DNA from: Methylocystis hirsuta
Lineage (GTDB): Bacteria; Pseudomonadota; Alphaproteobacteria; Rhizobiales; Beijerinckiaceae
Reading direction: 5' to 3'
Assembly: GCF_003722355.1 (NCBI RefSeq)
Contig: NZ_QWDD01000001.1
Location: forward strand, 1,488,001-1,552,000
DNA length: 64,000 bases
Part shown: piece by piece, positions 9,667 through 18,892 of the stretch
Position numbering within the stretch: position 1 is the stretch's first letter
Layout: each line of letters opens with the position of its first letter
Made by a program: the position numbers and the translations under genes
Notes under the pieces: generated by a model
What the model saw: the letters and a program-made list of their open reading frames with translations, nothing else
What the model was told of the DNA's origin: nothing
Database searches by the model: none

Positions 9667-10212
9667 ATGAGACGTGCTTTTTTCTGTCTGACACTTTGGA
9701 TCACGGTGGCGTGGGCAATCCCGGTAAGAGCTCAACAGCCGAACATAATTTTCACTCCTGACCCGGCAAAAGCCGTAGTTACCCAAGTCCACGTGAACCC
9801 AGAAACTTCAATATTCGAGCACGTCGACCCCAGATTAGGCAACATCGTCTATGAAGTCGGTAATCTCGGCTGGGATGATGACATGAGAAATCTCGATTTC
9901 TCATTGTGGGCGCTCGTAGGCGGGCAGCTTGTTAGAATACATCAGCAAAAGGCGGCCTTCCTTGGGAGAGGCGAAAGTATAATGGTCAAAGATCTTCCTA
10001 GACCGTTTGCCCTAGGAAGGATGGCGGTCTGCGTTTCGTATGAATTCAAAGGCCGAAAGGTGAACGTGATCGATTTCTATACAAACGAAAATCTGTTGTC
10101 CGCCAGAGGATACGCCGGGAAAATGAACAAGTTCCGCGAGTCATTGACGCAGGTGGATGGCCCTGACGATCTCTGCAGATCAATGCCCGAAACTGCCGCA
10201 CGATTTATGTGA
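9667..10212 (+). CDS. hypothetical secreted protein
   Basis: A 181-residue protein starting MRRAFFCLTLWITVAWAIPVRAQ, a clear signal peptide with an AxA-type cleavage site. The start at 9667 has AAGAGG five bases upstream; the open frame begins 39 codons earlier but that part is low-complexity. The mature protein looks beta-rich and has two Cys. No family recognised. It follows the metallopeptidase gene in the same direction with a 147-bp gap and may share its transcript. Confidence 0.55.
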   Translation: MRRAFFCLTLWITVAWAIPVRAQQPNIIFTPDPAKAVVTQVHVNPETSIFEHVDPRLGNIVYEVGNLGWDDDMRNLDFSLWALVGGQLVRIHQQKAAFLGRGESIMVKDLPRPFALGRMAVCVSYEFKGRKVNVIDFYTNENLLSARGYAGKMNKFRESLTQVDGPDDLCRSMPETAARFM

Positions 10213-10362
10213 ACCGCCTGCGTTTGGGCGTGTGGAAAGGGGAACGGCGGCGCTGAATAAATGCTCGTGGCTAAGGCGCGTTCGCCATCTCGATTGCCTC
10301 GCTCCATTGCGGCGTCCATAGCTGCTCCCCTCCGCCCTGAACGGGCGAAAGCGGAGGAGACC

Positions 10363-10641
10363 ATGGACCTGCCTGCGATTGACCCGCTGATTGGGCTTGG
10401 CGTCGCCGCCTCGACCGCCCTTACTGACGCGGTCTATGTGTTCTTCAACGCCGCCGTGTCGGAGCGTCGGCGCGTGGCCGCCGCGAGCTGGAGCAGCATC
10501 TGGTATCTGCTCTCGGCCTTTGCGGTGATCAGCTATACGTCGAACTGGGCCTATGTGGCCTTCGCGGCGGTGGGCGCCTGGGTCGGCGGCTTCTTGTCCA
10601 TCACCGTGCTGAACCGCCTCGTGCCCGTGCGCAAACCTTAA
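10363..10641 (+). CDS. small two- or three-helix membrane protein
   Basis: A 92-residue protein with hydrophobic stretches near residues 9-30, 44-60 and 62-82, ending in a short basic tail. The ATG at 10363 is preceded by GGAGG at ideal spacing; earlier in-frame starts lack one. It looks like a small cytoplasmic-membrane protein of unknown role. Base composition returns to the GC-rich norm here, so it probably lies just outside the AT-rich block. Confidence 0.65.
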   Translation: MDLPAIDPLIGLGVAASTALTDAVYVFFNAAVSERRRVAAASWSSIWYLLSAFAVISYTSNWAYVAFAAVGAWVGGFLSITVLNRLVPVRKP

Positions 10642-10652
10642 GAATTCCGCGC

Positions 10653-10676
10653 AAAAAAAAAAGCCGCTCGCGCGGT
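10653..10676 (-). terminator. intrinsic terminator for the 10702-10899 gene
   Basis: Read on the minus strand, a CCGC-GCGA-GCGG hairpin is followed by a C and ten T residues, 25 bp downstream of the stop at 10702. It may also act on the converging gene ending at 10641. Confidence 0.75.
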
Positions 10677-10701
10677 GCAGAGGAGTAAATTGTCGGCGCG
10701 C

Positions 10702-10899
10702 TTAATCGCGAACGACCTGATTGCGATCCTGGATCAGCAACGGAAGGCGCTTGGCCGAGGCGCTGTCGACGCTCATCTCCTGCTTGTCACGCGCGAAACC
10801 GCGCGCCTTTTGCTCATGACCGACGTTGGTCGCCAGACCTAACGCCAAAAAGCCCGCCCAAAACGCCAGGGGCACGAAGCGCGACTTCGAAAACAGCAT
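10702..10899 (-). CDS. small single-TM protein
   Basis: A 65-residue protein: one hydrophobic segment at about residues 9-25 (VPLAFWAGFLALGLATNV) followed by a charged tail. AGGGAG six bases upstream fixes the start at 10899. It could be a small membrane-anchored or secreted protein; no family recognised. A good terminator follows the stop, which supports it as a real gene. Confidence 0.6.
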   Translation of the reverse strand: MLFSKSRFVPLAFWAGFLALGLATNVGHEQKARGFARDKQEMSVDSASAKRLPLLIQDRNQVVRD

Positions 10900-11141
10900 T
10901 TGGGTCTCCCTTGATGCGCAGGGCGTTTTTAATTGGGACGGTCGCAGCCTTCCCCATTGTGCGTCCAAGTAAAAGCGCCAGGAGCAAGCAACCTAATGGC
11001 GCCAGATCAAAACAGTTCTCCTCTCTGGCTGGCGTCCTCGCCTGCAGGCCTGCCAAAGTTGGCGCCAATGCTTACCTTACCTGTGGACCTATGCGGCATG
11101 GTTGAAAGCGCATTAGCCTGCGCCCAGGGGAGATTGCAGCG

Positions 11142-12665
11142 ATGACCTTCACGACCACCGATCGTCCAGCGCCCATCGTCAAGAGCGGGCATGTGCAACT
11201 GTCGATCATTCTGGCTGAGTTAGACAAGAACACTCTGCAGAACCAGATCTTCGACCAGATCCGCTCGATGATCCTCAACGGTCAGCTCAAGTGCGACGAT
11301 CCGATGCCGACCACCCGCGAGCTGAGCAGCCAACTTGGCGTCTCACGCAACACGGCCGTGCTGGCCTATGAGCGGCTGATCGCGGAAGGCTATATCCGCA
11401 CGAAGCCATATGTGGGCACCTTCGTCTCGCCGGATCTGCCGGACACGGCGTTTCTGTCGGCCGATCAGCGCACGCCGCAGACGGAAGAGCAGGGGGCCGC
11501 GATTGAAGTTCCGCCGCCCTGCGGCGCGTTGCGCACCCATCGCCTCGCCGACCCGGAGCGCCGTCGTCTCGCCGCCGATTTCTGGGTGGGCCGGCCGGAC
11601 GCGCGATCCTTTCCCCTCAAGGCATGGTCGCACCACATCAAGAATCGGCTGAAGGCGGTCGGCTCCAATCTCACGAGCTATAATGACGCCGCAGGATTGA
11701 TGGAGCTGCGGCGCGCCGTCGCCAAGCATCTTGCGCCGGCGCGCGGCGTCGTCGCCGATCCGGAGCAGATCGTCATCGTCGGCGGCTGCCAGGACGGCTT
11801 CAATCTCGTCGGCCGCCTGCTCGTTACCCCCGGGTCCACCGCCGTCGTCGAGTCGCCCTGCTATCAGGGCGCCGCCTTCGTGCTCGAAAGCCTTGGGGCG
11901 ACGCTTTATCCGGTGCCCGTGGACCAGGACGGGCTCGATGTGTCGCGATTGCCGAAAACCAGGGGCGCCGTCGCCTATGTGACGCCGTCGCATCAATATC
12001 CGATCGGCGTGACCATGAGCCTGCAGCGGCGGCTCGAGCTTCTCGCCTGGGCGACGCAATACGACGCCTACATTATGGAAGACGACTATGACAGCGACTT
12101 CCGTTTTATCGGTTCGCCGCTGACGGCGCTGAAGGGGCTCGATCGCAACGAGCGCGTCATCTATCTCGGCACGTTCTCGAAATGCATGGGGCCCGGATTG
12201 CGTCTCGGTTACGTCGTGCTGCCGCCCCGTCTCGCCGAAGCCGGGCGCCGAATGAAAATGCTGATGAACAACGGCCAAAGCTGGCTGGAACAGGCGGCAA
12301 TGGCGGATTTCATGTCGAGCGGCGAATTCGGGCGCCATTTGCGGCGCATCCGCCAGCTCTATCGCGATCGGCGCGACGCGCTGCTGGGCGCGCTGCGGAA
12401 TCATTTCGGCGCCTGCGAGATCTACGGCGACCAGGCCGGCATGCATCTCGTCTGGAAGCTGCCGGACGGTTTTCCGGACGCCGCCGAGGTGGAGAAGAGA
12501 GGCCTTGCCGCGGGCGTTGGCGTCTGTTCGCTGGCGACGGGCTCGGCGCTGCGCTTCGACGACATCAACGGCGGCGATCGGCTGCTGATGCTGGGCTTCG
12601 TCGCGCTCACCGAAAAAGAGATTGAGACCGGGATCGCCCGACTGGCGCAGGCGCTGAAGGCATAG
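11142..12665 (+). CDS. MocR/PdxR-family regulator (GntR HTH fused to class I aminotransferase-like domain)
   Basis: A 507-residue fusion protein. Residues about 35-110 form a GntR winged helix (TTRELSSQLGVSRNTAVLAY), and residues about 140-500 a fold-type I PLP domain with SNLTSYNDAAG near the substrate site, MEDDYDSDF, and the PLP-binding Lys at about 347 in GTFSKCMGPGLRLGY. MocR proteins are PLP-dependent transcription factors that control vitamin B6, GABA or amino-acid metabolism. The target here is unknown; the following gene is an MFS transporter, 224 bp away across a repeat pair. AGGGGAG precedes the start. Confidence 0.9.
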   Translation: MTFTTTDRPAPIVKSGHVQLSIILAELDKNTLQNQIFDQIRSMILNGQLKCDDPMPTTRELSSQLGVSRNTAVLAYERLIAEGYIRTKPYVGTFVSPDLPDTAFLSADQRTPQTEEQGAAIEVPPPCGALRTHRLADPERRRLAADFWVGRPDARSFPLKAWSHHIKNRLKAVGSNLTSYNDAAGLMELRRAVAKHLAPARGVVADPEQIVIVGGCQDGFNLVGRLLVTPGSTAVVESPCYQGAAFVLESLGATLYPVPVDQDGLDVSRLPKTRGAVAYVTPSHQYPIGVTMSLQRRLELLAWATQYDAYIMEDDYDSDFRFIGSPLTALKGLDRNERVIYLGTFSKCMGPGLRLGYVVLPPRLAEAGRRMKMLMNNGQSWLEQAAMADFMSSGEFGRHLRRIRQLYRDRRDALLGALRNHFGACEIYGDQAGMHLVWKLPDGFPDAAEVEKRGLAAGVGVCSLATGSALRFDDINGGDRLLMLGFVALTEKEIETGIARLAQALKA

Positions 12666-12699
12666 CGTTTAGCGCGCGCTTTCAATAGGCGCGCGCCGA

Positions 12700-12867
12700 C
12701 CCTCTCCCATCGGGAGAGGGTGGTTGCGAAGCAGCCGGGTGAGGGGTTGCGGCGCTGCATGGGTTTGCGTAACGCAGTGGCGGGCCGCTCACATCGACTT
12801 CAGTGAAGCGAGCTGCCCCTCACCCGGTCGCCTCCGGCGACCACCCTCTCCCTTAGGGAGAGGGTTG
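12700..12867. repeat. inverted pair of GC-rich palindromic (REP-like) repeats
   Basis: Two copies in opposite orientation, at 12700-12748 (hairpin CCCTCTCCC...GGGAGAGGG, then a GGGTGAGGGG tail) and 12816-12867 (the reverse complement order), with about 67 bp between them. This is the layout of a REPIN. Similar inverted pairs occur at 35545-35680, 43485-43610 and 45963-46051. Confidence 0.75.
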
Positions 12868-12889
12868 GCGCACGTTTGTTCGAGGCGTC

Positions 12890-14104
12890 ATGAATAATCA
12901 CATCAGCCCTTTCCATCTGCGCGCCATACCGTCCGGCGTCTGGGCGCTCGGACTCGTCTCGCTGCTCATGGATTTTTCTTCCGAGATGATCCATGCGCTG
13001 CTGCCGATCTATCTCGTCGGCGCGATGGGCGCCTCGATGGCCGAAGTCGGCGTCATCGAAGGCGTCGCCGAGGCGACGGCCTCGGTCGTCAAGATTTTTT
13101 CGGGCGCGCTGTCGGACTGGTTCGGACGGCGCAAGCAGCTGGCGATCATCGGCTATGGGCTTGCCGCGCTGACCAAGCCGATGTTTCCGCTTGCGCCGAA
13201 TATCGCCTGGATCATGACCGCCCGCTTCATCGATCGCGTCGGCAAGGGCATACGCGGGGCGCCGCGCGACGCGCTTGTCGCCGATATCGCGCCGGCCTCC
13301 GTTCGCGGCGCCGCCTTCGGGCTTCGCCAGTCGCTCGACACCATCGGCGCCTTTCTCGGGCCGGCCGTCGCTGTGGCCGCGATGTGGTTCTCGGCCAACA
13401 GTATCCCCTTCGTGTTCTGGATCGCGACGATTCCGGCGGCTCTCGCCGTTGTGGTCCTGGCGCTCGGCGTGCGCGAGCCGGAAGCCTCCCGCCCGCCGCG
13501 GCCGGCGCGTTTTCCGCTGCATATCGATGAAGTCCGCCGGCTCGGCGGCCCGTTCTGGATCGTTGTGGCGATCGGCGTCGTCTTCAGCCTAGCGCGTTTC
13601 TCGGAAGCTTTCCTCATTCTGAAGGCGCGCGACGTTGGCTTGCCCGAGGCGCTCGCGCCGCTGGCGCTCGTCGCGATGAACGTCGTCTACGCCGGCGCCT
13701 CCTATCCCGTCGGCGCGCTTTCCGATCGCGGCGATCGGAAGACGCCGCTGATGGCGGGGCTTATCGCGCTGATCGCCGCCGACGCCGCCTTGGCGGTCGC
13801 CGAGCATATGCCGCTCGTGTGGCTGGGCGTGGCGCTTTGGGGCCTGCATATGGGCCTCACCCAGGGTCTCCTCGCGACGCTCGTCGCGGATGTCGCGCCG
13901 GCGGCGCTACGCGGTTCCGCCTTCGGGGTCTTCAACCTCACGAGCGGCGTCGCGCTGCTTGTCGCGAGCGCGGGCGCCGGAGCGCTCTGGGACGCTTTTG
14001 GTCCCCAGGCCGCCTTCTGGGCGGGCGCGCTTTGCGCGTCGCTGGCGCTCGCCGGGTTCGCGGCGGGCGGCAGGCGGATCGGGCGACCCCAAAGGCCGGG
14101 TTGA
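12890..14104 (+). CDS. MFS transporter
   Basis: A 404-residue integral membrane protein with about 12 hydrophobic segments and two six-helix halves. The first cytoplasmic loop reads DWFGRRKQLAIIGYG, the MFS motif A, repeated as SDRGDRKTPLMAG in the second half, with RVGKGIRGAPRDALVAD between. The composition suggests a drug or metabolite exporter; the substrate cannot be read from sequence. Start ATG at 12890 after GAGG. It lies downstream of the MocR regulator in the same direction but across an inverted repeat pair, so co-regulation is only possible. Confidence 0.88.
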   Translation: MNNHISPFHLRAIPSGVWALGLVSLLMDFSSEMIHALLPIYLVGAMGASMAEVGVIEGVAEATASVVKIFSGALSDWFGRRKQLAIIGYGLAALTKPMFPLAPNIAWIMTARFIDRVGKGIRGAPRDALVADIAPASVRGAAFGLRQSLDTIGAFLGPAVAVAAMWFSANSIPFVFWIATIPAALAVVVLALGVREPEASRPPRPARFPLHIDEVRRLGGPFWIVVAIGVVFSLARFSEAFLILKARDVGLPEALAPLALVAMNVVYAGASYPVGALSDRGDRKTPLMAGLIALIAADAALAVAEHMPLVWLGVALWGLHMGLTQGLLATLVADVAPAALRGSAFGVFNLTSGVALLVASAGAGALWDAFGPQAAFWAGALCASLALAGFAAGGRRIGRPQRPG

Positions 14105-14277
14105 CCGGGCGCGTTAACAACTTCACGGCAGAATTCCGGCCGGTTAACCGCTGGCTAAGCATGCCTATTAAACATTGAAATTGAACGATAAAAGTTCGCA
14201 ATTGCGCCATTGTTGATCATTCATTTCAAAACCGGCGGGGGCGCTGGCGTTTCAAAGAACGCACCATCGAGGTTCTA

Positions 14278-15000
14278 ATGAAAAAACGAGTTTTCGGCCT
14301 CGCCGTCGCGGCGTCCCTGGCCGCTTTGTCCGCCTCGGCCGCAGACGTGCCTTCGGGCCGGGAGCCGCCGCCGGTATATCTTCCGCCGCCGCCAATCTTC
14401 ACCTGGACCGGAATCTACGTCGGCCTCAATCTTGGCGGCGGCTGGCTCGATCGATACGATTATGGATATTGGTTGGCGCCCTCGAGCGCGTCGAACACCG
14501 GCGGCGTCGTCGGCGGCGCCCAGATCGGCTACAATTACCAGGTCACGCCGCTCTTCGTCGTCGGCCTCGAAACGGATTTTCAAGGATCTGGCGTCGGCGG
14601 CGCGAATCAGGGCTGGGGCGTGACGCGCAGCGTCGACTGGTTCGGCACGGTGCGCGGGCGGGCGGGCGTGTCGATGCTGAACGCGCAGCTGCTCCTTTAC
14701 GGCACGGCCGGCTTCGCTTATGGCGACCTGCGTCTCAACTACGGATGGATTGGCTCTCAGGCCCGCGCGGGAACCGGTTGGACGGCAGGCGGCGGGCTCG
14801 AATACGCTTTCCTGCCGAACTGGTCGGCGAAGGTCGAATATCTCTACACAAACATCGGCGCGAATTACGATCCGATCTATGTTGCGCCCTTCATCGTCGA
14901 AACCCAGCAGCGCGCGCATCTCAATACTGTGCGCGCCGGCGTCAACTACCGCTTCAACTGGCTGCTTGCGCCTCCCGGTCCGGCCATGGCGAACTACTGA
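14278..15000 (+). CDS. outer-membrane beta-barrel protein, Omp25/Omp31 (RopB) type
   Basis: A 240-residue protein with signal peptide MKKRVFGLAVAASLAALSASA, a Pro-rich linker (PPPVYLPPPPIFTWTG), and then an eight-stranded-barrel pattern with GIYVGLNLGGGW, KVEYLYTNIG and a terminal VRAGVNYRFNW, all typical of the alphaproteobacterial Omp25/31 porin-like family. It probably contributes to outer-membrane integrity. Monocistronic: an AT-rich promoter region precedes it and a strong terminator follows. Confidence 0.88.
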   Translation: MKKRVFGLAVAASLAALSASAADVPSGREPPPVYLPPPPIFTWTGIYVGLNLGGGWLDRYDYGYWLAPSSASNTGGVVGGAQIGYNYQVTPLFVVGLETDFQGSGVGGANQGWGVTRSVDWFGTVRGRAGVSMLNAQLLLYGTAGFAYGDLRLNYGWIGSQARAGTGWTAGGGLEYAFLPNWSAKVEYLYTNIGANYDPIYVAPFIVETQQRAHLNTVRAGVNYRFNWLLAPPGPAMANY

Positions 15001-15029
15001 ATCCAAATGCTATGAATGCGCGCGGCAAG

Positions 15030-15050
15030 AGCCCCGAAGACGGGGCTTTT
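15030..15050 (+). terminator. intrinsic terminator after the beta-barrel gene
   Basis: AGCCCCG and CGGGGCT form a 7-bp stem with a 4-base loop, followed by TTT; it lies 30 bp after the stop. Confidence 0.85.
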
Positions 15051-15162
15051 GCGTTTTGCGGCGCGCCTGTTCGATCGCTTTTGGTTGCGGCGCCGCAACA
15101 ATTGAATTATCTGCTTGGAAGCGTTCCGAGAAAGAAATCGGCCGCACGCGAGAGGGTTCTAC

Positions 15163-15570
15163 ATGGCCGACGCCGACACAGACAGGCTCGCCGCGCGGCG
15201 GCCGCTGTCGCCGCATCTGACGATCTTCAAGCCCATCCTGACGATGATGATGTCGATCGCGCATCGAATCACCGGCGCGGGGCTTTACGTCGGCATGGCG
15301 CTTCTGGCGTTGTTCCTGCTCGGCGCTGCGGTCGGCGGCGGCGCCTTCTCCGCCGTTTCCTGGATCGCGTCGGGCTTCATCGGCAATCTGCTTGTGCTGA
15401 TGGTCGTTTGGGCGATTTTTCATCATCTGCTCGGCGGCGTGCGCCACGCGCTCTGGGATCGCGGCCTTTACATGGACGCGAAGGGGCGGGAACTGCTGGC
15501 GCAGGGGACGCTCGTCGGCGGCATCCTGCTGACGCTGCTCGTCTTCATCTTCAAGACGCTGGCGAGCTGA
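15163..15570 (+). CDS. sdhC: succinate dehydrogenase cytochrome b556 subunit
   Basis: Membrane anchor of complex II. 135 residues with three TM helices. RPLSPHLTIFKP at the N terminus and SIAHRITGAGL are the SdhC signature, and His in FHHLLGGVRHALWD is the expected axial haem b ligand. The ATG at 15163 follows AGAGGG; the frame is open earlier. First gene of sdhCDAB. Confidence 0.95.
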   Translation: MADADTDRLAARRPLSPHLTIFKPILTMMMSIAHRITGAGLYVGMALLALFLLGAAVGGGAFSAVSWIASGFIGNLLVLMVVWAIFHHLLGGVRHALWDRGLYMDAKGRELLAQGTLVGGILLTLLVFIFKTLAS

Positions 15571-15583
15571 GCGGAGCGAACTC

Positions 15584-15979
15584 ATGACGGTTGCGACAAG
15601 ATTCAAGAGCGGTCGAACCGGACCCGGCGACGCCTATGTCTCCGACCACAGCGGTTCGCCCCATGCGCGCTTCATGCGGCTGACGTCTTATGCGCTGGTC
15701 CCGCTTGGGATGTCGAGCGCCTGGTGGATTCTCGGACTTGCCGGGAAGCCGCTCGAAGGCGTGCGCGCCGAAATCGGCAGACCGATTCCAGCGCTCGTGC
15801 TTCTTGCGTTCGGCGTCATCGGCATGATCCATGCGCGACGCGGCATGGACGACATCATCGAAGATTACGTGCACGACAAAGCGTTGAAGGCGCAGGCGAT
15901 CGTCGCCAACACTTGGGCGTCGCGCGTCATCGCAGCGATCTGGGTCCTCGCGATCCTCCTCATCGCCGCGCCGAAGTAG
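15584..15979 (+). CDS. sdhD: succinate dehydrogenase hydrophobic membrane anchor subunit
   Basis: 131 residues with three TM helices; residues HARRGMDDIIEDYVHD match the conserved helix II/III region of alphaproteobacterial SdhD, with a haem-ligand His and the Asp-Tyr pair near the quinone site. It starts 13 bp after sdhC with GCGGAG upstream. A 145-bp gap separates it from sdhA. Confidence 0.93.
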   Translation: MTVATRFKSGRTGPGDAYVSDHSGSPHARFMRLTSYALVPLGMSSAWWILGLAGKPLEGVRAEIGRPIPALVLLAFGVIGMIHARRGMDDIIEDYVHDKALKAQAIVANTWASRVIAAIWVLAILLIAAPK

Positions 15980-16124
15980 TCGGACGATGCGATCGACGGA
16001 CGTCGACGTGACAGGCGAGAGCAGGAAGCAGCGCGACATCGCTGCTTTGATCTCGATGATCCCGTCTTGTAACGACGCAGCTACGCCGCGCGCGGCGCAA
16101 ATGAGATTCGAGAAGGCTTAATCG

Positions 16125-17957
16125 ATGATTGCAAAGGGTCCTGCATCAAATGTGTCGGTGGGCGGTCGGGCCTATGCGATCGTCGATCACACCTTTGACG
16201 TCGTCGTCGTCGGCGCAGGCGGTTCGGGACTTCGCGCCGTCGTCGGCTGCGCCGAGGCGGGACTGAACGTCGCCTGCGTCACCAAGGTCTTTCCAACCCG
16301 CTCGCACACCGTCGCGGCGCAGGGCGGCATCGCCGCCGCGCTCGGCAACATGGGGCCGGACAATTGGAAATGGCACATGTACGACACCGTCAAGGGCTCC
16401 GACTGGCTCGGCGACCAGGACGCGATCGAATATATGTGCCGCAACGCCCCGCCCGCCGTTTATGAGCTGGAGCATTGGGGCGTCCCCTTCTCGCGCACGA
16501 GCGAAGGAACGATCTATCAGCGTCCGTTCGGCGGGATGACGACGGACTTCGGCAAGGGCCCGCCGGCGCAGCGGACATGCGCGGCCGCCGATCGCACCGG
16601 CCACGCGATGCTGCATACGATGTATGGACAGGCGCTGAAGCTCGACACGAAGTTCTTCGTCGAATTTTTCGCGCTCGATCTGATCATGGATCAGGACGGG
16701 GCCTGCCGGGGCGTCGTGTGCCTGAAGATCGATGACGGGACAATTCACCGTTTCCGCGCGGCGCTCACCGTGCTCGCGACCGGCGGCTACGGCCGCATTT
16801 ATCTCTCGGCGACATCGGCGCACACCTGCACCGGCGACGGCAACGCCATGGTGCTGCGCGCGGGGCTGCCGCTGCAGGACATGGAGTTCGTGCAGTTTCA
16901 TCCGACGGGGATCTATGGCGCGGGCTGCCTGATCACAGAAGGCGCGCGCGGCGAGGGCGGCTATCTGACGAACAGCGAAGGCGAGCGCTTCATGGAGCGC
17001 TACGCGCCCTCGGTGAAGGATCTGGCGCCGCGCGACATGGTCTCGCGCGCGATCACGATGGAGGTGCGCGAGGGCAGGGGCGTCGGCAAGGAGAGGGATC
17101 ACGCCTATCTGCATCTCGAGCATCTCGACCCGGCGATCCTGCATGAGCGCCTGCCGGGCATTTCCGAAAGCTCGATGGTTTTCGCCGGCGTCGACGTCAC
17201 GCGCCAGCCGATTCCGATCATACCGACCGCGCATTACAACATGGGCGGCATACCGACGAATTTTCACGGCGAGGCGCTGCGCAAGCGTAACGGCAATCCC
17301 GACGAGGTGGTTCCGGGCCTGATGGCGCTTGGCGAAGGGGCCTGCGTTTCGGTGCATGGCGCCAATCGACTGGGCTCCAACTCGCTGATTGATCTCGTCG
17401 TCTTTGGACGCGCCGCGGCGCTGCGCGCCGCCGAACTCATCAAGCCGAACGATGCGCAGCCGGAACTGCCGGCGGGTTCGGCCGATCTCGCGCTGTCGCG
17501 GCTCGATTTTTTCCGCAACGCCAATGGCTCCGCGCCCACCGCGGTCTTGCGCGACAGGATGCAGCGCACGATGCAGTCGCACTGCGCCGTCTATCGCACC
17601 GGCGAGGTCCTCGCCGAAGGCGTCGAACAGATCAACGCCGTCTGGCGCGACGGCGCCGACGTCAAGATCACCGATCGCTCGCTGATCTGGAACTCCGATC
17701 TGATCGAGACGCTCGAATACGACAATCTCATCGTGCAGGCGGTCACGACGATGGAAAGCGCCGCCAATCGCACTGAATCGCGCGGCGCGCATGCGCGCGA
17801 GGATTTCCCGAACCGCGACGACAAGAACTGGATGAAACATACGCTCGCGACGATCGATCGCGAGAGGAAGACCACCTCAATCGATTATCGCCCGGTGCAC
17901 AGCTACACGATGACCAATGAGGTGGCTTACATCGAGCCGAAGGCGCGGGTGTATTGA
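16125..17957 (+). CDS. sdhA: succinate dehydrogenase flavoprotein subunit
   Basis: Catalytic subunit of complex II, oxidising succinate to fumarate at the inner face of the membrane. 610 residues, full length. The FAD-binding [12 protein letters not shown] lies near residues 30-41, the covalent flavin His is His61 in SHTVAAQGG, and the catalytic loop [17 protein letters not shown] and the C-terminal RSYTM-like segment (HSYTMTNEV) are present. The normal partner sdhB does not follow directly: an AT-rich gene begins 4 bp after this stop. Confidence 0.97.
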   Translation: MIAKGPASNVSVGGRAYAIVDHTFDVVVVGAGGSGLRAVVGCAEAGLNVACVTKVFPTRSHTVAAQGGIAAALGNMGPDNWKWHMYDTVKGSDWLGDQDAIEYMCRNAPPAVYELEHWGVPFSRTSEGTIYQRPFGGMTTDFGKGPPAQRTCAAADRTGHAMLHTMYGQALKLDTKFFVEFFALDLIMDQDGACRGVVCLKIDDGTIHRFRAALTVLATGGYGRIYLSATSAHTCTGDGNAMVLRAGLPLQDMEFVQFHPTGIYGAGCLITEGARGEGGYLTNSEGERFMERYAPSVKDLAPRDMVSRAITMEVREGRGVGKERDHAYLHLEHLDPAILHERLPGISESSMVFAGVDVTRQPIPIIPTAHYNMGGIPTNFHGEALRKRNGNPDEVVPGLMALGEGACVSVHGANRLGSNSLIDLVVFGRAAALRAAELIKPNDAQPELPAGSADLALSRLDFFRNANGSAPTAVLRDRMQRTMQSHCAVYRTGEVLAEGVEQINAVWRDGADVKITDRSLIWNSDLIETLEYDNLIVQAVTTMESAANRTESRGAHAREDFPNRDDKNWMKHTLATIDRERKTTSIDYRPVHSYTMTNEVAYIEPKARVY

Positions 17958-17961
17958 GATC

Positions 17962-18879
17962 ATGGAGCTTAAACTCTCTGGTGACAGAGTTCCGAATCCC
18001 AAGCTGAAAAGTGCTTTTCCATTGTTTCAGGGAGAGGCATATGATTTTTGTTTTGATAACTCACCGTGGAAGATTGGATTGCAATCGACCTATCCCGATT
18101 ATTTAAAGAAAAAAATTGCAGCCGTTTTGGTCTCTGAAAAATTGCAGCTTAAGTCCGTAGACCATGCCATGAGGCAATACGTTTCCACTATGGAATATCC
18201 CGAGGGAGACCCTAGCCGACTAGATCGGAGGGTCGTAGAGTTTATCCATAAGAGAATATCGACGCTAAGTGCGCAGATTTATTCTTTATCTCTGAATGAT
18301 AACATCGAACAAAACAAAGCGATCGGCTTATTGGCCCTCCAGCGCGCACAATTCTCGATGGAGTTTTTGATTTTCTGCGGTCACAGAGGTGCCTTGTTCG
18401 AGGCAATGGCTATTGCGCGGATGATGCTTGAGCAAGTCGCGTGGGCTTATAGTTTGGCGAAAACCAATAATGAGGACGCAGTTTATTCGACTTCGTCGAC
18501 GCATGCGATTCATGACCTAAAGAAATCAGTGCCCTTTGTCGGCAAGCTATATGGTTGGTTTAGTGCACATGTTCATTGGGAACATTCTGCGCATAAGAAG
18601 GTAGTCATATCGAAGGGAGGCAAAATCGGTCATCAATTCGCTTCTAGTTATTTCAAAGCGATTATCATGTGTATGACAATAGTTTTGCTGCAAATATATT
18701 TTGAGGGCCTTTGGACGATGATGCGCGAAGAGCTTGAAGAGTTGCAACGCGAACCAGGGGCGTGTTTTTCAACGTCCGAATTGGTGAGGCAAGAAGCAAA
18801 TGTGCTGTTGGCGGAAATTCTCGATTGCGAGCCAAGTGATAACGAACTGAGAGCGTTGGCGTCAATGTTGTCGGATTAG
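17962..18879 (+). CDS. orphan AT-rich gene inserted between sdhA and sdhB, unknown function
   Basis: A 305-residue protein starting [16 protein letters not shown], beginning 4 bp after sdhA and ending 13 bp before sdhB. It is visibly AT-rich with rare-codon use unlike its neighbours, indicating transfer. No signal peptide; largely helical. The middle segment [21 protein letters not shown] followed by a conserved-looking [11 protein letters not shown] and [11 protein letters not shown] resembles the DUF5677 type of protein (inference, not searched). A hydrophobic helix at about 234-252 ([19 protein letters not shown]) could be buried or membrane-associated. It must be co-transcribed with sdh unless it has its own promoter. 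Confidence 0.7.
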   Translation: MELKLSGDRVPNPKLKSAFPLFQGEAYDFCFDNSPWKIGLQSTYPDYLKKKIAAVLVSEKLQLKSVDHAMRQYVSTMEYPEGDPSRLDRRVVEFIHKRISTLSAQIYSLSLNDNIEQNKAIGLLALQRAQFSMEFLIFCGHRGALFEAMAIARMMLEQVAWAYSLAKTNNEDAVYSTSSTHAIHDLKKSVPFVGKLYGWFSAHVHWEHSAHKKVVISKGGKIGHQFASSYFKAIIMCMTIVLLQIYFEGLWTMMREELEELQREPGACFSTSELVRQEANVLLAEILDCEPSDNELRALASMLSD

Positions 18880-18892
18880 ACGGAGCCTTCAC

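Noticed and set aside
7491..10700. Integrated element with attL/attR at tRNA-Val
   Set aside because: No repeated tRNA 3' end and no integrase gene were found, so only an AT-rich accessory block is claimed.
14469..15587. Frame of 372 codons running across the porin terminator into sdhC
   Set aside because: It crosses a strong terminator and is out of frame with both real genes.
16146..17840. Minus-strand frame antisense to sdhA
   Set aside because: sdhA is complete and conserved; antisense frame is His/Arg-rich noise.
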